Origin: Candidatus Methanomethylophilaceae archaeon
GTDB lineage: Archaea; Thermoplasmatota; Thermoplasmata; Methanomassiliicoccales; Methanomethylophilaceae
Length of the DNA stretch: 14,940 nucleotides
Assembly (NCBI GenBank): GCA_007116915.1
Contig: SKHQ01000089.1
Coordinates: 1-14,940, forward strand
Reading direction: 5' to 3'
The notes beneath the pieces were generated by a model. That model searched no databases. It was given only the letters and a program-made list of their open reading frames with translations, and was not told the DNA's origin. Every line of letters begins with the position of its first letter. Position 1 is the first letter of the stretch. Of this stretch, positions 1 to 6,805 are shown one piece after another. The translations under genes were made by a program, and so were the position numbers.

Positions 1-82
1 AATTGGGACATTTGAATCTGTGCGTCGACGACAGCATCTGCGGTGTGACGCCAGCCTTGGCCATCTCTGGGGTAAGTACCAT
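1..82 (-). CDS. 5' end of an unidentified protein (partial, runs off the window)
   Basis: An open frame starts with ATG at 82 and stays open for 27 codons to the window edge; the peptide begins MVLTPEMAKAGVTPQML. I do not recognise the family from so short a piece. The start is supported by signals rather than by similarity. A GGAG Shine-Dalgarno core lies at 92-95 with 9 nt to the ATG, and a TATA-like element (TGTATATAG on the minus strand) lies at 126-134, about 48 nt before the ATG. That would give a leader of roughly 22 nt. The gene lies downstream of the DUF169 gene on the same strand but has its own promoter-like element. No function can be assigned. Confidence 0.5.
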   Translation of the reverse strand, partial: MVLTPEMAKAGVTPQMLSSTHRFKCPN

Positions 83-125
83 TCTTTTTCACTCCACGTT
101 TGCGTTTCCAGCTAAGGTCTTTCCC

Positions 126-134
126 CTATATACA
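126..134 (-). promoter_or_regulatory. TATA box of the partial gene at the left edge
   Basis: TGTATATAG on the minus strand. With the usual archaeal distance of about 26 nt, transcription would start near 104, giving a short leader that contains the GGAG at 92-95. TTTCAC motifs (plus strand) occur at 87-92 and 135-140, flanking the predicted transcription start. Confidence 0.45.
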
Positions 135-152
135 TTTCACGATTTCAACACC

Positions 153-923
153 TTAACGTTCAAGTTCTTCCTTGGTTGGGAGGAAAGTTGGCGGGAAGAG
201 TGGCGACCATCTGGTGAATGGTCGGAATGGATAGGGGGCCATATCCCTGCTACCTTTCAAACCCCTCATTAGCTGATCCATCATGGAGTACGGAAGGACC
301 ATGACCATCTCATCATCGCCGACTAATCCGTACAGCCTGTCGCCCATGCAGGGGATGTCCAACGAAGGCAGGCCTTTGGTATGTGCTCGGGCTATGGATG
401 CGCAGACCGATGCCTGGCCGGTGACTGGATTACACACCGCTCCTCCGGTCTCGAAGTTCAATCCTATGGTCAATCTGAGCATCTGCCCCGGGGTGCCGTA
501 GAAAACGATGACATCTGGCTCCTGATCACAATGTGAGAGTGGTGAGATCTCCACAGCCCCGTTGCTTTCGCCACCGTCACCTATCATACCCATATGTGAG
601 TGCATTTCTGCACCTGCTTGCATGTCATTGACGAATCCAAGGTAAAGCAGACCGTTACTCAATCTATCGGGAGTCTTCATCAGACCCAGGGCGGCCGCAC
701 CCCAAACACATCTCATCGTGTTGGCGGCTGAAGCCACTATGCCGTCGGTGCCATCGAACCTGGCTCTCAAAATCATTTGGCACACGGCGGTGTCGCGCAT
801 CACGCGTCCACGGAAACTGCTGAGTTTCGAAGCGCTATCGATGAACCTGACAGCGACAGCATCACCTCTGAGCCTCACATCTTCCTGCAGGTATCTCGAT
901 ATTGACTTCCAATCATCTGCCAC
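153..923 (-). CDS. DUF169 family protein
   Basis: A 256-residue soluble protein that fits the DUF169 family (COG2043), which is widespread in methanogens and other anaerobes and has no settled function. Family-like features are the early VAVRF segment (23-27), a Cys-Gln at 48-49, the CxxGAAALGL-like stretch (72-81), a PDVIVFYGTPGQ segment (136-147) and the PCMGDR motif (191-196). There are six cysteines (48, 72, 132, 164, 174, 192), so a metal or cofactor role is possible but not shown. No signal peptide or membrane segment is visible. The start is GTG at 923, chosen because a TATA-like box lies 27 nt upstream and no better start is present, so the mRNA is probably leaderless. It is divergent from the PaaK-type ligase with an 84-bp gap, which suggests shared regulation. 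The family call is from recognition of the motifs; the function is unknown. Confidence 0.75.
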   Translation of the reverse strand: MADDWKSISRYLQEDVRLRGDAVAVRFIDSASKLSSFRGRVMRDTAVCQMILRARFDGTDGIVASAANTMRCVWGAAALGLMKTPDRLSNGLLYLGFVNDMQAGAEMHSHMGMIGDGGESNGAVEISPLSHCDQEPDVIVFYGTPGQMLRLTIGLNFETGGAVCNPVTGQASVCASIARAHTKGLPSLDIPCMGDRLYGLVGDDEMVMVLPYSMMDQLMRGLKGSRDMAPYPFRPFTRWSPLFPPTFLPTKEELER

Positions 924-945
924 GGGTTTGTATCGTCTAACAATA

Positions 946-954
946 GATTTTATG
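946..954 (-). promoter_or_regulatory. TATA box of the DUF169 gene
   Basis: CATAAAATC on the minus strand, centred 27 nt before the GTG at 923. This spacing puts the transcription start at the start codon, so the message would be leaderless. Confidence 0.5.
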
Positions 955-987
955 TTTTCTAAATTTAAGTCAATACTATTATCTATG

Positions 988-1005
988 TTTCACTGGATTT
1001 CACTG
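988..1005. repeat. Tandem 8-bp direct repeat in the DUF169/ligase divergent promoter
   Basis: TTTCACTG occurs at 988-995 and again at 998-1005, so the two copies are spaced 10 bp apart, one helical turn. The second copy ends 2 nt before the ATG of the ligase at 1008. The position over the probable transcription start suggests a repressor site; this is inference. Confidence 0.5.
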
Positions 1006-1007
1006 AT

Positions 1008-2471
1008 ATGAGTGCTTGGGAAACTGTGAAGAAGAGGGTGAAGATCGCCGTCGTGCGCAGAAAGTTGTTATCGACACAAATTCCGGAAGACTGCGAACAC
1101 CCGCTCGAAGAATGGATGGCTCTTAAGGCCAAGGACACATTCCGCAGGAGTCCCGAGCTCAGGGATGCCATAGGCGCCCGTAAACTTGATTTCGTAGGTC
1201 CAGATGAGTTCCGTGAGTATCAGTTGTTCCGCGTAAGGGAACAGATGCGTTACACGGAGGCGAACTCTATTTTCTACAAGGACCGCTACCGGAAGGCCGG
1301 TGTGGCCCCTGAGGATATACGTGCTTACGAAGACCTCACCAAGATACCCCTGACCACTCCCGACGAGATGGCCGTCGACCCCATGCATTTCCTCTGTGTG
1401 TCTATGACCAAGACGGAGAGGGCCTTCTCCACAACCGGAACATCCGGTGTGCGCAAACGCGTATTCTATTCCCGTGAGGACCTCCTTTCCAAAATCGATA
1501 TCATATCCTCGGCACTCATGAACGTGGGTATGCAGAAAGGAGAGGTCCTTCACATTATGTTCCCGACCGTTGGCGCTTGGGATCCTAGTCTGATGATGGC
1601 AGGAGCCTGTATGGTCGCCGGTTATGGTTCATCAAGTTCTGCCAGCGTGGACATAGAGGAGCAGATGCGGACCATAAGGGAAAACAAATCCTCCTACATC
1701 ATAGGCCTCCCCTCATTCATTCATCGTGTCACAGTGCTAGCTGGAGAAAAGGTCGACCTCCGACAATTGGGCATCAAGAAGCTAATCTGCGCTGCTGAAC
1801 CGTTGTCGGAGTCGATGAGGAACACACTCCAGAACGCGTGGGGCTGCCCGGTGCTTGATGTGTGGGGGATGACAGAATTCGGCCTCGCATGTGCGATAGA
1901 GTGTGATGAGCGGAACGGCCTACACACCGATGAGGCAAACCTCCTCTTCGAAGTGATAGATCCCGAAACAGAGGAACATGTAGCTGAAGGCGAAAGAGGT
2001 GAGCTTATCGTTACCAGCCTCAATGCTGAGGCCACGCCGATAATCCGTTACAGGACACGTGACATCAGTTCACTCTACCCCTCCACATGTGACTGCGGAA
2101 CCAGATTCAACCACCGCATAGGGAAACCGGGCGGACGTTTGGATCTGATGACCAAGATTGGTCTGGGGCAGAAGGTGTATCCTCTTCTATTCGATGAGGC
2201 AGTGCTCAAATTCCCTGAGGTCATAAGCTACCAGGTACTGATAGATCGTCAAAATTACAAGGACAGGCTAACGTTCTGCATCGAGGCACAGGATACCGAC
2301 AAAGCGCTCCAGGAGCGTATTCTGGACTCCGTACTGGCAATCGCCGAGATCGAGGAAGGTATCGATGAGGAGTTGTTGGAGAGTCCTAGGATCAGATTCC
2401 GCGACGTCGGTAGTAGAGAGTACGTCGTCAAGGCCAAGGTCATCGTGGACCAGCGTGAGAATTACGACTAG
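1008..2471 (+). CDS. PaaK-type acyl-CoA ligase (phenylacetate-CoA ligase family, AMP-forming)
   Basis: A 487-residue adenylate-forming enzyme of the phenylacetate-CoA ligase type, which activates a carboxylic acid with ATP and transfers it to CoA. Visible motifs are the P-loop-like STTGTSGVRK (141-150), WGMTE (286-290), GLHTDEANLLFEVIDPET (304-321), which is typical of PaaK, and RYRTRD (347-352). A CDCG (361-364) matches the small cysteine pair seen in many family members. The protein is about 50 residues longer than bacterial PaaK (about 430-440), mainly because of an N-terminal extension (1-60) and a longer C-terminal lobe. The substrate is not identifiable; many archaeal members are not phenylacetate-specific. 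The gene is divergent from DUF169, and pdxT follows after 2 nt, so the two are likely co-transcribed. No obvious Shine-Dalgarno precedes the ATG. Confidence 0.85.
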   Translation: MSAWETVKKRVKIAVVRRKLLSTQIPEDCEHPLEEWMALKAKDTFRRSPELRDAIGARKLDFVGPDEFREYQLFRVREQMRYTEANSIFYKDRYRKAGVAPEDIRAYEDLTKIPLTTPDEMAVDPMHFLCVSMTKTERAFSTTGTSGVRKRVFYSREDLLSKIDIISSALMNVGMQKGEVLHIMFPTVGAWDPSLMMAGACMVAGYGSSSSASVDIEEQMRTIRENKSSYIIGLPSFIHRVTVLAGEKVDLRQLGIKKLICAAEPLSESMRNTLQNAWGCPVLDVWGMTEFGLACAIECDERNGLHTDEANLLFEVIDPETEEHVAEGERGELIVTSLNAEATPIIRYRTRDISSLYPSTCDCGTRFNHRIGKPGGRLDLMTKIGLGQKVYPLLFDEAVLKFPEVISYQVLIDRQNYKDRLTFCIEAQDTDKALQERILDSVLAIAEIEEGIDEELLESPRIRFRDVGSREYVVKAKVIVDQRENYD

Positions 2472-2473
2472 GG

Positions 2474-3082
2474 ATGAAGATGATCAAGGTTGGAGTTCTA
2501 TCTCTGCAAGGAGCCGTCCCAGAGCACGTCTTGGCCATACGCAACGCTCTAAAGATGAAAAATCAGGAAGGAGAAGTCCTGCAGGTCCGGGACAATAGTG
2601 ATTTGACCGAGATAGACTGTCTAATAATTCCTGGCGGAGAGAGCACCACCATCGGCAAACTTCTGAAACGCTTTGACATGTATGAGCCTATAAGGGACCT
2701 GGCATCCGCAGGCATCCCCATCATGGGAACATGCGCCGGATGCATTCTGATGGCCAAGGAGGGTGATCTGGATGTCAAAAGGACCAGGACGGAACTCTTG
2801 GGTCTGATGGACATGCGTGTCAGTCGTAACAGTTTTGGCAGACAGAAGGAGTCCTTCGAATCATCACTGAAGATTGAAGGTCTTGACGAGGAATTCCCTG
2901 CGGTTTTCATCCGTGGACCCATCATCGAGGAGGTCGGGAGAGGATGTATCCCGCTGGCTGAGATAGACGGTACGAAGGTGATGGTAAAGCAGGATAATCT
3001 GCTGGCCCTATCGTTCCATCCCGAGCTGTCTCGAGACGCACGCGTCCATAGGATGTTCTTGGATATGGTCTCTAAGACTTGA
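2474..3082 (+). CDS. pdxT: Pyridoxal 5'-phosphate synthase glutaminase subunit PdxT
   Basis: A 202-residue class I glutamine amidotransferase. PdxT hydrolyses glutamine and channels ammonia to PdxS for PLP synthesis by the DXP-independent route. The start fits VGVLSLQG (6-13), the oxyanion/glutamine segment is PGGEST (53-58), the nucleophile is Cys87 in GTCAGC, and the His182/Glu184 pair is in FHPEL. NSFGRQ (119-124) is also characteristic. All catalytic residues are intact and the length is normal. The start could be ATG 2474 or, equally, ATG 2480 (MIKVGVL), which matches the family better. It follows the acyl-CoA ligase by 2 nt. No pdxS is in the window, so the partner must be elsewhere. 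The 3' end overlaps the convergent GGGP synthase gene by 11 bp. Confidence 0.95.
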   Translation: MKMIKVGVLSLQGAVPEHVLAIRNALKMKNQEGEVLQVRDNSDLTEIDCLIIPGGESTTIGKLLKRFDMYEPIRDLASAGIPIMGTCAGCILMAKEGDLDVKRTRTELLGLMDMRVSRNSFGRQKESFESSLKIEGLDEEFPAVFIRGPIIEEVGRGCIPLAEIDGTKVMVKQDNLLALSFHPELSRDARVHRMFLDMVSKT

Positions 3083-3806
3083 TGACTTTGATGACCTCTT
3101 CCAAGACTTTAAGGTAACCGTCAGCTTCCACAAGCGTGCCGGTTACGACAGCATCGGCGCCCGCATCTTTGGCAGCACCGGCCGCGACAGCATCCCTGAT
3201 TCCTCCGCCCACTATCAGAGGCACGGTTATCACTTTCTTCACTGCGGATATCATCTCCGGAGGCACGGGTGCACTGGCGCCGCTGCCCGCCTCGAGGTAG
3301 ATCATTTCCATACCCAGATATTCAGCGGCAAGGGCATATCCTACAGCTGTCATCGGATCCTCTCTTTTGATGAGGTCTGCTTTACCTACTTCTCCGACCT
3401 TCATTCCAGGTTCTACAATTATGTAGCCCATGGAGATCGGTTCAATTCCTAGTTTCTTCACTATGGGTCCTGCCGCCGCCTGCTCCCTTATCACCATGCG
3501 GACATCCCTGCTGTTCAGCATGCTCATGAAGTATAGTGCATCACAATGAGCGGAAAGCGCATGGGCCCCGGAGGGGAAGTATATGACGGGAATATCCACT
3601 AAGGCCTTGATGGCCAGAGCGGTCTCGTCGAGATTCTGTTGGGTTACGTCTGTGGAACCGCCTATCATAATTGCGTCGGTACCGAGTGAAACGGCATCGG
3701 CGGCTATCTCGGCCGCATGTTCCGGTGTCTGCTTGTCAGGGTCGACGAGCGTCATGTGGATCGTTCCAGCAGCTATCTTCTCGAGTAGGTAATCCTTGAC
3801 CTTCAT
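3072..3806 (-). CDS. Geranylgeranylglyceryl phosphate synthase (GGGP synthase)
   Basis: A 244-residue TIM-barrel prenyltransferase that joins geranylgeranyl diphosphate to sn-glycerol-1-phosphate, forming the first ether bond of archaeal membrane lipids. Visible signatures are HMTLVDPDK (17-25) with the Mg-binding Asp, IGGST (48-52), YFPSG (76-80), the YLEAGSGA segment (170-177), IVGGGIR (198-204) and VVTGT (220-224), which together form the phosphate-binding end of the barrel. The start at 3806 is firm: a full GGAGG lies at 3813-3817 with 6 nt to the ATG. The start codon overlaps the upstream UbiA-type gene's stop (ATGA), so translation is probably coupled. That neighbour catalyses the next step. 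The 3' end overlaps pdxT tail-to-tail by 11 bp. Confidence 0.95.
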   Translation of the reverse strand: MKVKDYLLEKIAAGTIHMTLVDPDKQTPEHAAEIAADAVSLGTDAIMIGGSTDVTQQNLDETALAIKALVDIPVIYFPSGAHALSAHCDALYFMSMLNSRDVRMVIREQAAAGPIVKKLGIEPISMGYIIVEPGMKVGEVGKADLIKREDPMTAVGYALAAEYLGMEMIYLEAGSGASAPVPPEMISAVKKVITVPLIVGGGIRDAVAAGAAKDAGADAVVTGTLVEADGYLKVLEEVIKVIKS

Positions 3807-4618
3807 CCCAATCCTCCGAATATAAATGCGACCAGCGCGACCATCATGCCGAGCTTTGCTAACTTCTGGCCCCTATGTGGGTCTTGAAAAAGAACCAGAG
3901 CACAATATATAAAGATTGCATCAGCGACAATGACTACTGCCAGATAAAACTGGTTGAAGATACCCATCAACACCGGTTGCATACTAAGGGCAACTCCGGC
4001 CAGATAACAGAATGATGCCACTATTCCGGCGTTGCGCTCGCCGATGACCTTGGGAAGCGTCTGCCTGTCGAAATCGCCTTCCATATCCTCAATGTCCTTG
4101 GTGATCTCCCGTCCAATGGTGACAAGACCGGCCATACCGGCTATGGCGACCGTGTTCATCACCCCATCAACGACCACTCCACCTAGTATGAACAGCATGC
4201 CGGTAAGAATCGCTATTATGACATTCCCGACAATCCCTGTCTTTTTGAAACGGAACTCATAGGCCATCATCAGGAATATCGCGGCAACGACGACCGTGGC
4301 GGCGGCATAGCTTAGGAATGTAGCCACGATGATCGAGAACACAAAGGCCGCTCCAGCTACATGCAGAGCTGTCTCTGGACTCATCCTACCTGACGGAATC
4401 GGTCTCAGTGGATGCGCCAAGCGGTCCACCTCACGGTCTATGTAATCATTGAGTGAGTTGCCTCCGGCTATGAAACTGAACACGACCGCGGAAGCAACTG
4501 CAAGGTCCTGCCAATAATCAACCATGTCGCTGCCGGCGGCAATGAAAGCTGCTACCATCAGGCCGAGTATACCCATGAAACAATTGCCCAGACGGAACAA
4601 ATGCAGGAACCTGTTCAC
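3803..4618 (-). CDS. UbiA-type prenyltransferase, probable digeranylgeranylglyceryl phosphate synthase
   Basis: A 271-residue polytopic UbiA-superfamily enzyme, probably DGGGP synthase, which adds the second geranylgeranyl chain to GGGP in the membrane. The first Asp-rich motif is NDYIDREVD (57-65), followed by PLRPIPSGR (70-78), which is typical of archaeal members. The second is DIEDMEGDFDRQTLP (175-189). About eight hydrophobic segments are spread over the chain (roughly 12-30, 40-56, 85-105, 107-122, 130-150, 155-170, 197-245 and 253-270). The start is GTG at 4618. A TATA-like stretch lies about 27 nt upstream, so the mRNA is probably leaderless. An ATG at 4629 is out of frame. It is co-transcribed and translationally coupled with the GGGP synthase gene. 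The substrate assignment rests on that context; other UbiA prenyltransferases share the motifs. Confidence 0.92.
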   Translation of the reverse strand: MNRFLHLFRLGNCFMGILGLMVAAFIAAGSDMVDYWQDLAVASAVVFSFIAGGNSLNDYIDREVDRLAHPLRPIPSGRMSPETALHVAGAAFVFSIIVATFLSYAAATVVVAAIFLMMAYEFRFKKTGIVGNVIIAILTGMLFILGGVVVDGVMNTVAIAGMAGLVTIGREITKDIEDMEGDFDRQTLPKVIGERNAGIVASFCYLAGVALSMQPVLMGIFNQFYLAVVIVADAIFIYCALVLFQDPHRGQKLAKLGMMVALVAFIFGGLG

Positions 4619-4639
4619 GGCCAGGCATTCCTTTCCCTA

Positions 4640-4650
4640 TCTAAATTTGT
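4640..4650 (-). promoter_or_regulatory. TATA box of the ether-lipid operon
   Basis: The minus-strand stretch AAATTTAGATA is centred about 27 nt before the GTG start at 4618, which fits a leaderless transcript. It lies in the 85-bp divergent region shared with the M50 protease gene. Confidence 0.4.
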
Positions 4651-4678
4651 TTGCGTAGATGCGCGGTTACTGCGTTAG

Positions 4679-4685
4679 TTTATTC
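4679..4685 (+). promoter_or_regulatory. TATA-like box of the M50 protease gene
   Basis: TTTATTC is centred about 28 nt before the ATG at 4710. This favours 4710 (leaderless) over the in-frame GTG at 4704 as the true start. Confidence 0.35.
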
Positions 4686-4703
4686 ATATGATATCTATTA
4701 CAG

Positions 4704-5783
4704 GTGAACATGCCTTCCGGCAAGGACACTCTAGACCTGTTGATTAGGGAGATAGGTAGGGATTTTCCCATTCAAGAAGTCAGAGTGCTGTCGGAGGGTG
4801 CGGTATTCGATGTCGCTCCAAAACCCACGGGCCTGGAAGAGGACTTCGACAAACTACGCATGAACCTCAAGACAATGGGGTTGGTAGCAACAGTCAAGGA
4901 GGCACCTAACGGCCTGCAGATAGGCGTTGTAAAGCTACCTGTGGTGAACGGCCGTTCGGTGCGCGTCAACCAAGTGATGCTGTTCGTGACCATCCTCACC
5001 ACAATTTTCTCGGGATCTCTGCTATGGGGGAGCTACCATGATTCCTTCAGTCTTTTCAATTGGGACAATATCGTCAACGGTGCAGTGTATTTCGCCTTTC
5101 CTCTACTTTTGATATTAGGAACCCATGAGATTTCGCATTTCATTATGGCCAAGCGCCATGGTCTAAATGCATCACTGCCATTCTTCATCCCATCGATACC
5201 TCCCATAGGCACGTTCGGCGCCTTCATCTCCATACGCGAACCCCTTCCAAGCAGGAAAGCTCTTCTGGATGTCGGAGTGTCAGGTCCGATCGGTGGATTC
5301 CTGGTCACTATCCCCGTTATGCTATTGGGTTTTCATCTGACGGCGGTCGGTTCGGTGGCCATAAGCGGTGAAGGACCATTGATGTATCTCGGAGTTCCAT
5401 TGGCAATGCAGTTGGTGGAGTTGCTATTCCCTGCGGCGGAAGGATACATGATGCATCCGACCCTGTTCGCAGGTTGGTTGGGCCTTTTCGTTACCGGTAT
5501 CAACCTATTGCCCGCTGGGCAATTGGATGGAGGACACATAGCCCGATCGGTACTCGGAGACAACACAAAATGGCTCGGGATGGCCACGATCGCCATACTT
5601 CTGATACTATCATTCTCTTATGCCGGATGGTTGATATTCGCAGTGCTGATTTATTTCCTGGGAATATTCCATCCTCCGCCTTTGAACGATATAACTCCAT
5701 TGGACAATCGCCGCAAGGCCGTTGCAATTCTGGCATTGGTTCTTTTGTTGATATGTTTCATGCCCCTGCCGATACAGGGATGA
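4704..5783 (+). CDS. Membrane M50 family (site-2-protease-like) metalloprotease
   Basis: A 359-residue integral membrane zinc protease. The zinc motif HEISH (141-145) sits in a hydrophobic helix, and the third ligand is in GQLDGGH (272-278, Asp275) within a later membrane segment, as in EGY/SREBP-protease-like archaeal members. FIPSIPPIGTFGAFI (161-175) and GPIGGFLV (194-201) are also family-like. A soluble N-terminal domain (1-85) precedes the first membrane helix (about 88-108). Further helices are near 126-145, 194-212, 228-243, 255-275, 292-322 and 338-355. Such enzymes cleave membrane-embedded substrates; the target cannot be read from sequence. The start is either GTG 4704 or ATG 4710, two codons apart; promoter spacing favours 4710. 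It is monocistronic and divergent from the lipid operon. Confidence 0.9.
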   Translation: MNMPSGKDTLDLLIREIGRDFPIQEVRVLSEGAVFDVAPKPTGLEEDFDKLRMNLKTMGLVATVKEAPNGLQIGVVKLPVVNGRSVRVNQVMLFVTILTTIFSGSLLWGSYHDSFSLFNWDNIVNGAVYFAFPLLLILGTHEISHFIMAKRHGLNASLPFFIPSIPPIGTFGAFISIREPLPSRKALLDVGVSGPIGGFLVTIPVMLLGFHLTAVGSVAISGEGPLMYLGVPLAMQLVELLFPAAEGYMMHPTLFAGWLGLFVTGINLLPAGQLDGGHIARSVLGDNTKWLGMATIAILLILSFSYAGWLIFAVLIYFLGIFHPPPLNDITPLDNRRKAVAILALVLLLICFMPLPIQG

Positions 5784-5788
5784 AACAA

Positions 5789-6787
5789 TCAATACCTGTG
5801 CTTTGAGAGCACATGATAATGCCTAGTCAATGAACGGTGGACCCTCTGCGAGAACCGGTACCTCTCCTGGTATCCCTTGATCACATCAAGAGCATAAGGC
5901 AAGGTAATCCCCAGGACTCCATTGTCGGCAAGGACATCGAAGCTTGCCTCCAATGCCCGTCGGTATATATGCTCAAGCTCTTCTCCCCGAGTGCTTGTGG
6001 ACCTCCCATATGGAGGGTCGGTGACTACGGCCTTGAGGTGGCCAAAGTGGTCTGGAATGTCTCCGATATCACAAACCGCTGAATCATGGAGTTCATATCC
6101 GTAGTGAGCAAGATTGCTCCTGCATCCCTCCACCATTGCCTCGGATATGTCGCTGGCGATTGGGAGTATTCCCATGGAGGCAGCCTCTAACAACACCCCG
6201 CCTGTGCCACAGAAAGGATCGAGCATCCGATCCCCTGATTTTACTCCCGACATGTTTATCAACGCACGCGCAAACCGTGGATGCAGAGATATGGGCGAGA
6301 AGTAAGGCCTTTCTGCAACCTTTCGCGCCTCAAGGGCTTTACGGTCTATTGTACGGTCGACGATGTAAATACTCACCCGGTCGGACAGGAAAACCCTCAC
6401 CTCGTTGTCAGGGTTGTTCAGGTCGACCTTGTTATTCTCTTTCAGAACTGCGCCGAGGCGGTTGATCAAAGCCCTCGTGTCTACATTGGACATTGCGTTC
6501 TCGAAACGTTTTACACGGATTGAGAAGGTCCCCTTGGGGATGTCCATATCTTTCGCCACATTCCAGAGGTCCTTGTATTCGCAGGTCAGTAAATGACGTC
6601 CTATACGGTGTGTCAACGCAATGCGTTCACACACGTCGTCCAGCTGATCCTCTTTCAATGCACAGATAACGTACCCTGGCCCAGACTGTAGGGGCTCAGC
6701 GCCCTTCTGCATTGATATGAGGGAGAAGGCCTCGGCTAGAGGCATTGTGGGGTGCTCACCCGAGAGTTCGAAAAAGAAAGGGCCCAT
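5789..6787 (-). CDS. trmG10: tRNA (guanine(10)-N2)-dimethyltransferase
   Basis: A 332-residue SAM-dependent methyltransferase of the archaeal Trm-G10 (Trm11-like) type, which makes m2G10/m2(2)G10 in tRNA. The N-terminal half (1-155) is the ferredoxin-like/THUMP tRNA-binding region, including the start FELSGEHPTMPLAEA (6-20), which is conserved and fixes the start codon. The catalytic half has LHPRFARALIN (168-178), the SAM-binding DPFCGTGG (190-197), an acidic SD (212-213) and the target-base motif DPPYG (257-261). Length and motifs are normal. It starts 18 nt after the radA stop on the same strand, so the two genes very likely share a transcript. No strong Shine-Dalgarno is visible in that gap. 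The tail ends 5 nt from the convergent M50 gene. Confidence 0.92.
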   Translation of the reverse strand: MGPFFFELSGEHPTMPLAEAFSLISMQKGAEPLQSGPGYVICALKEDQLDDVCERIALTHRIGRHLLTCEYKDLWNVAKDMDIPKGTFSIRVKRFENAMSNVDTRALINRLGAVLKENNKVDLNNPDNEVRVFLSDRVSIYIVDRTIDRKALEARKVAERPYFSPISLHPRFARALINMSGVKSGDRMLDPFCGTGGVLLEAASMGILPIASDISEAMVEGCRSNLAHYGYELHDSAVCDIGDIPDHFGHLKAVVTDPPYGRSTSTRGEELEHIYRRALEASFDVLADNGVLGITLPYALDVIKGYQERYRFSQRVHRSLTRHYHVLSKHRY

Positions 6788-6805
6788 ACGGGCCCTGTAT
6801 TGGTT

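Noticed and set aside
1068..1553. A 161-codon minus-strand open frame inside the PaaK-type ligase
   Set aside because: It lies wholly opposite a recognisable enzyme and shows no family motif; it is an antisense shadow.
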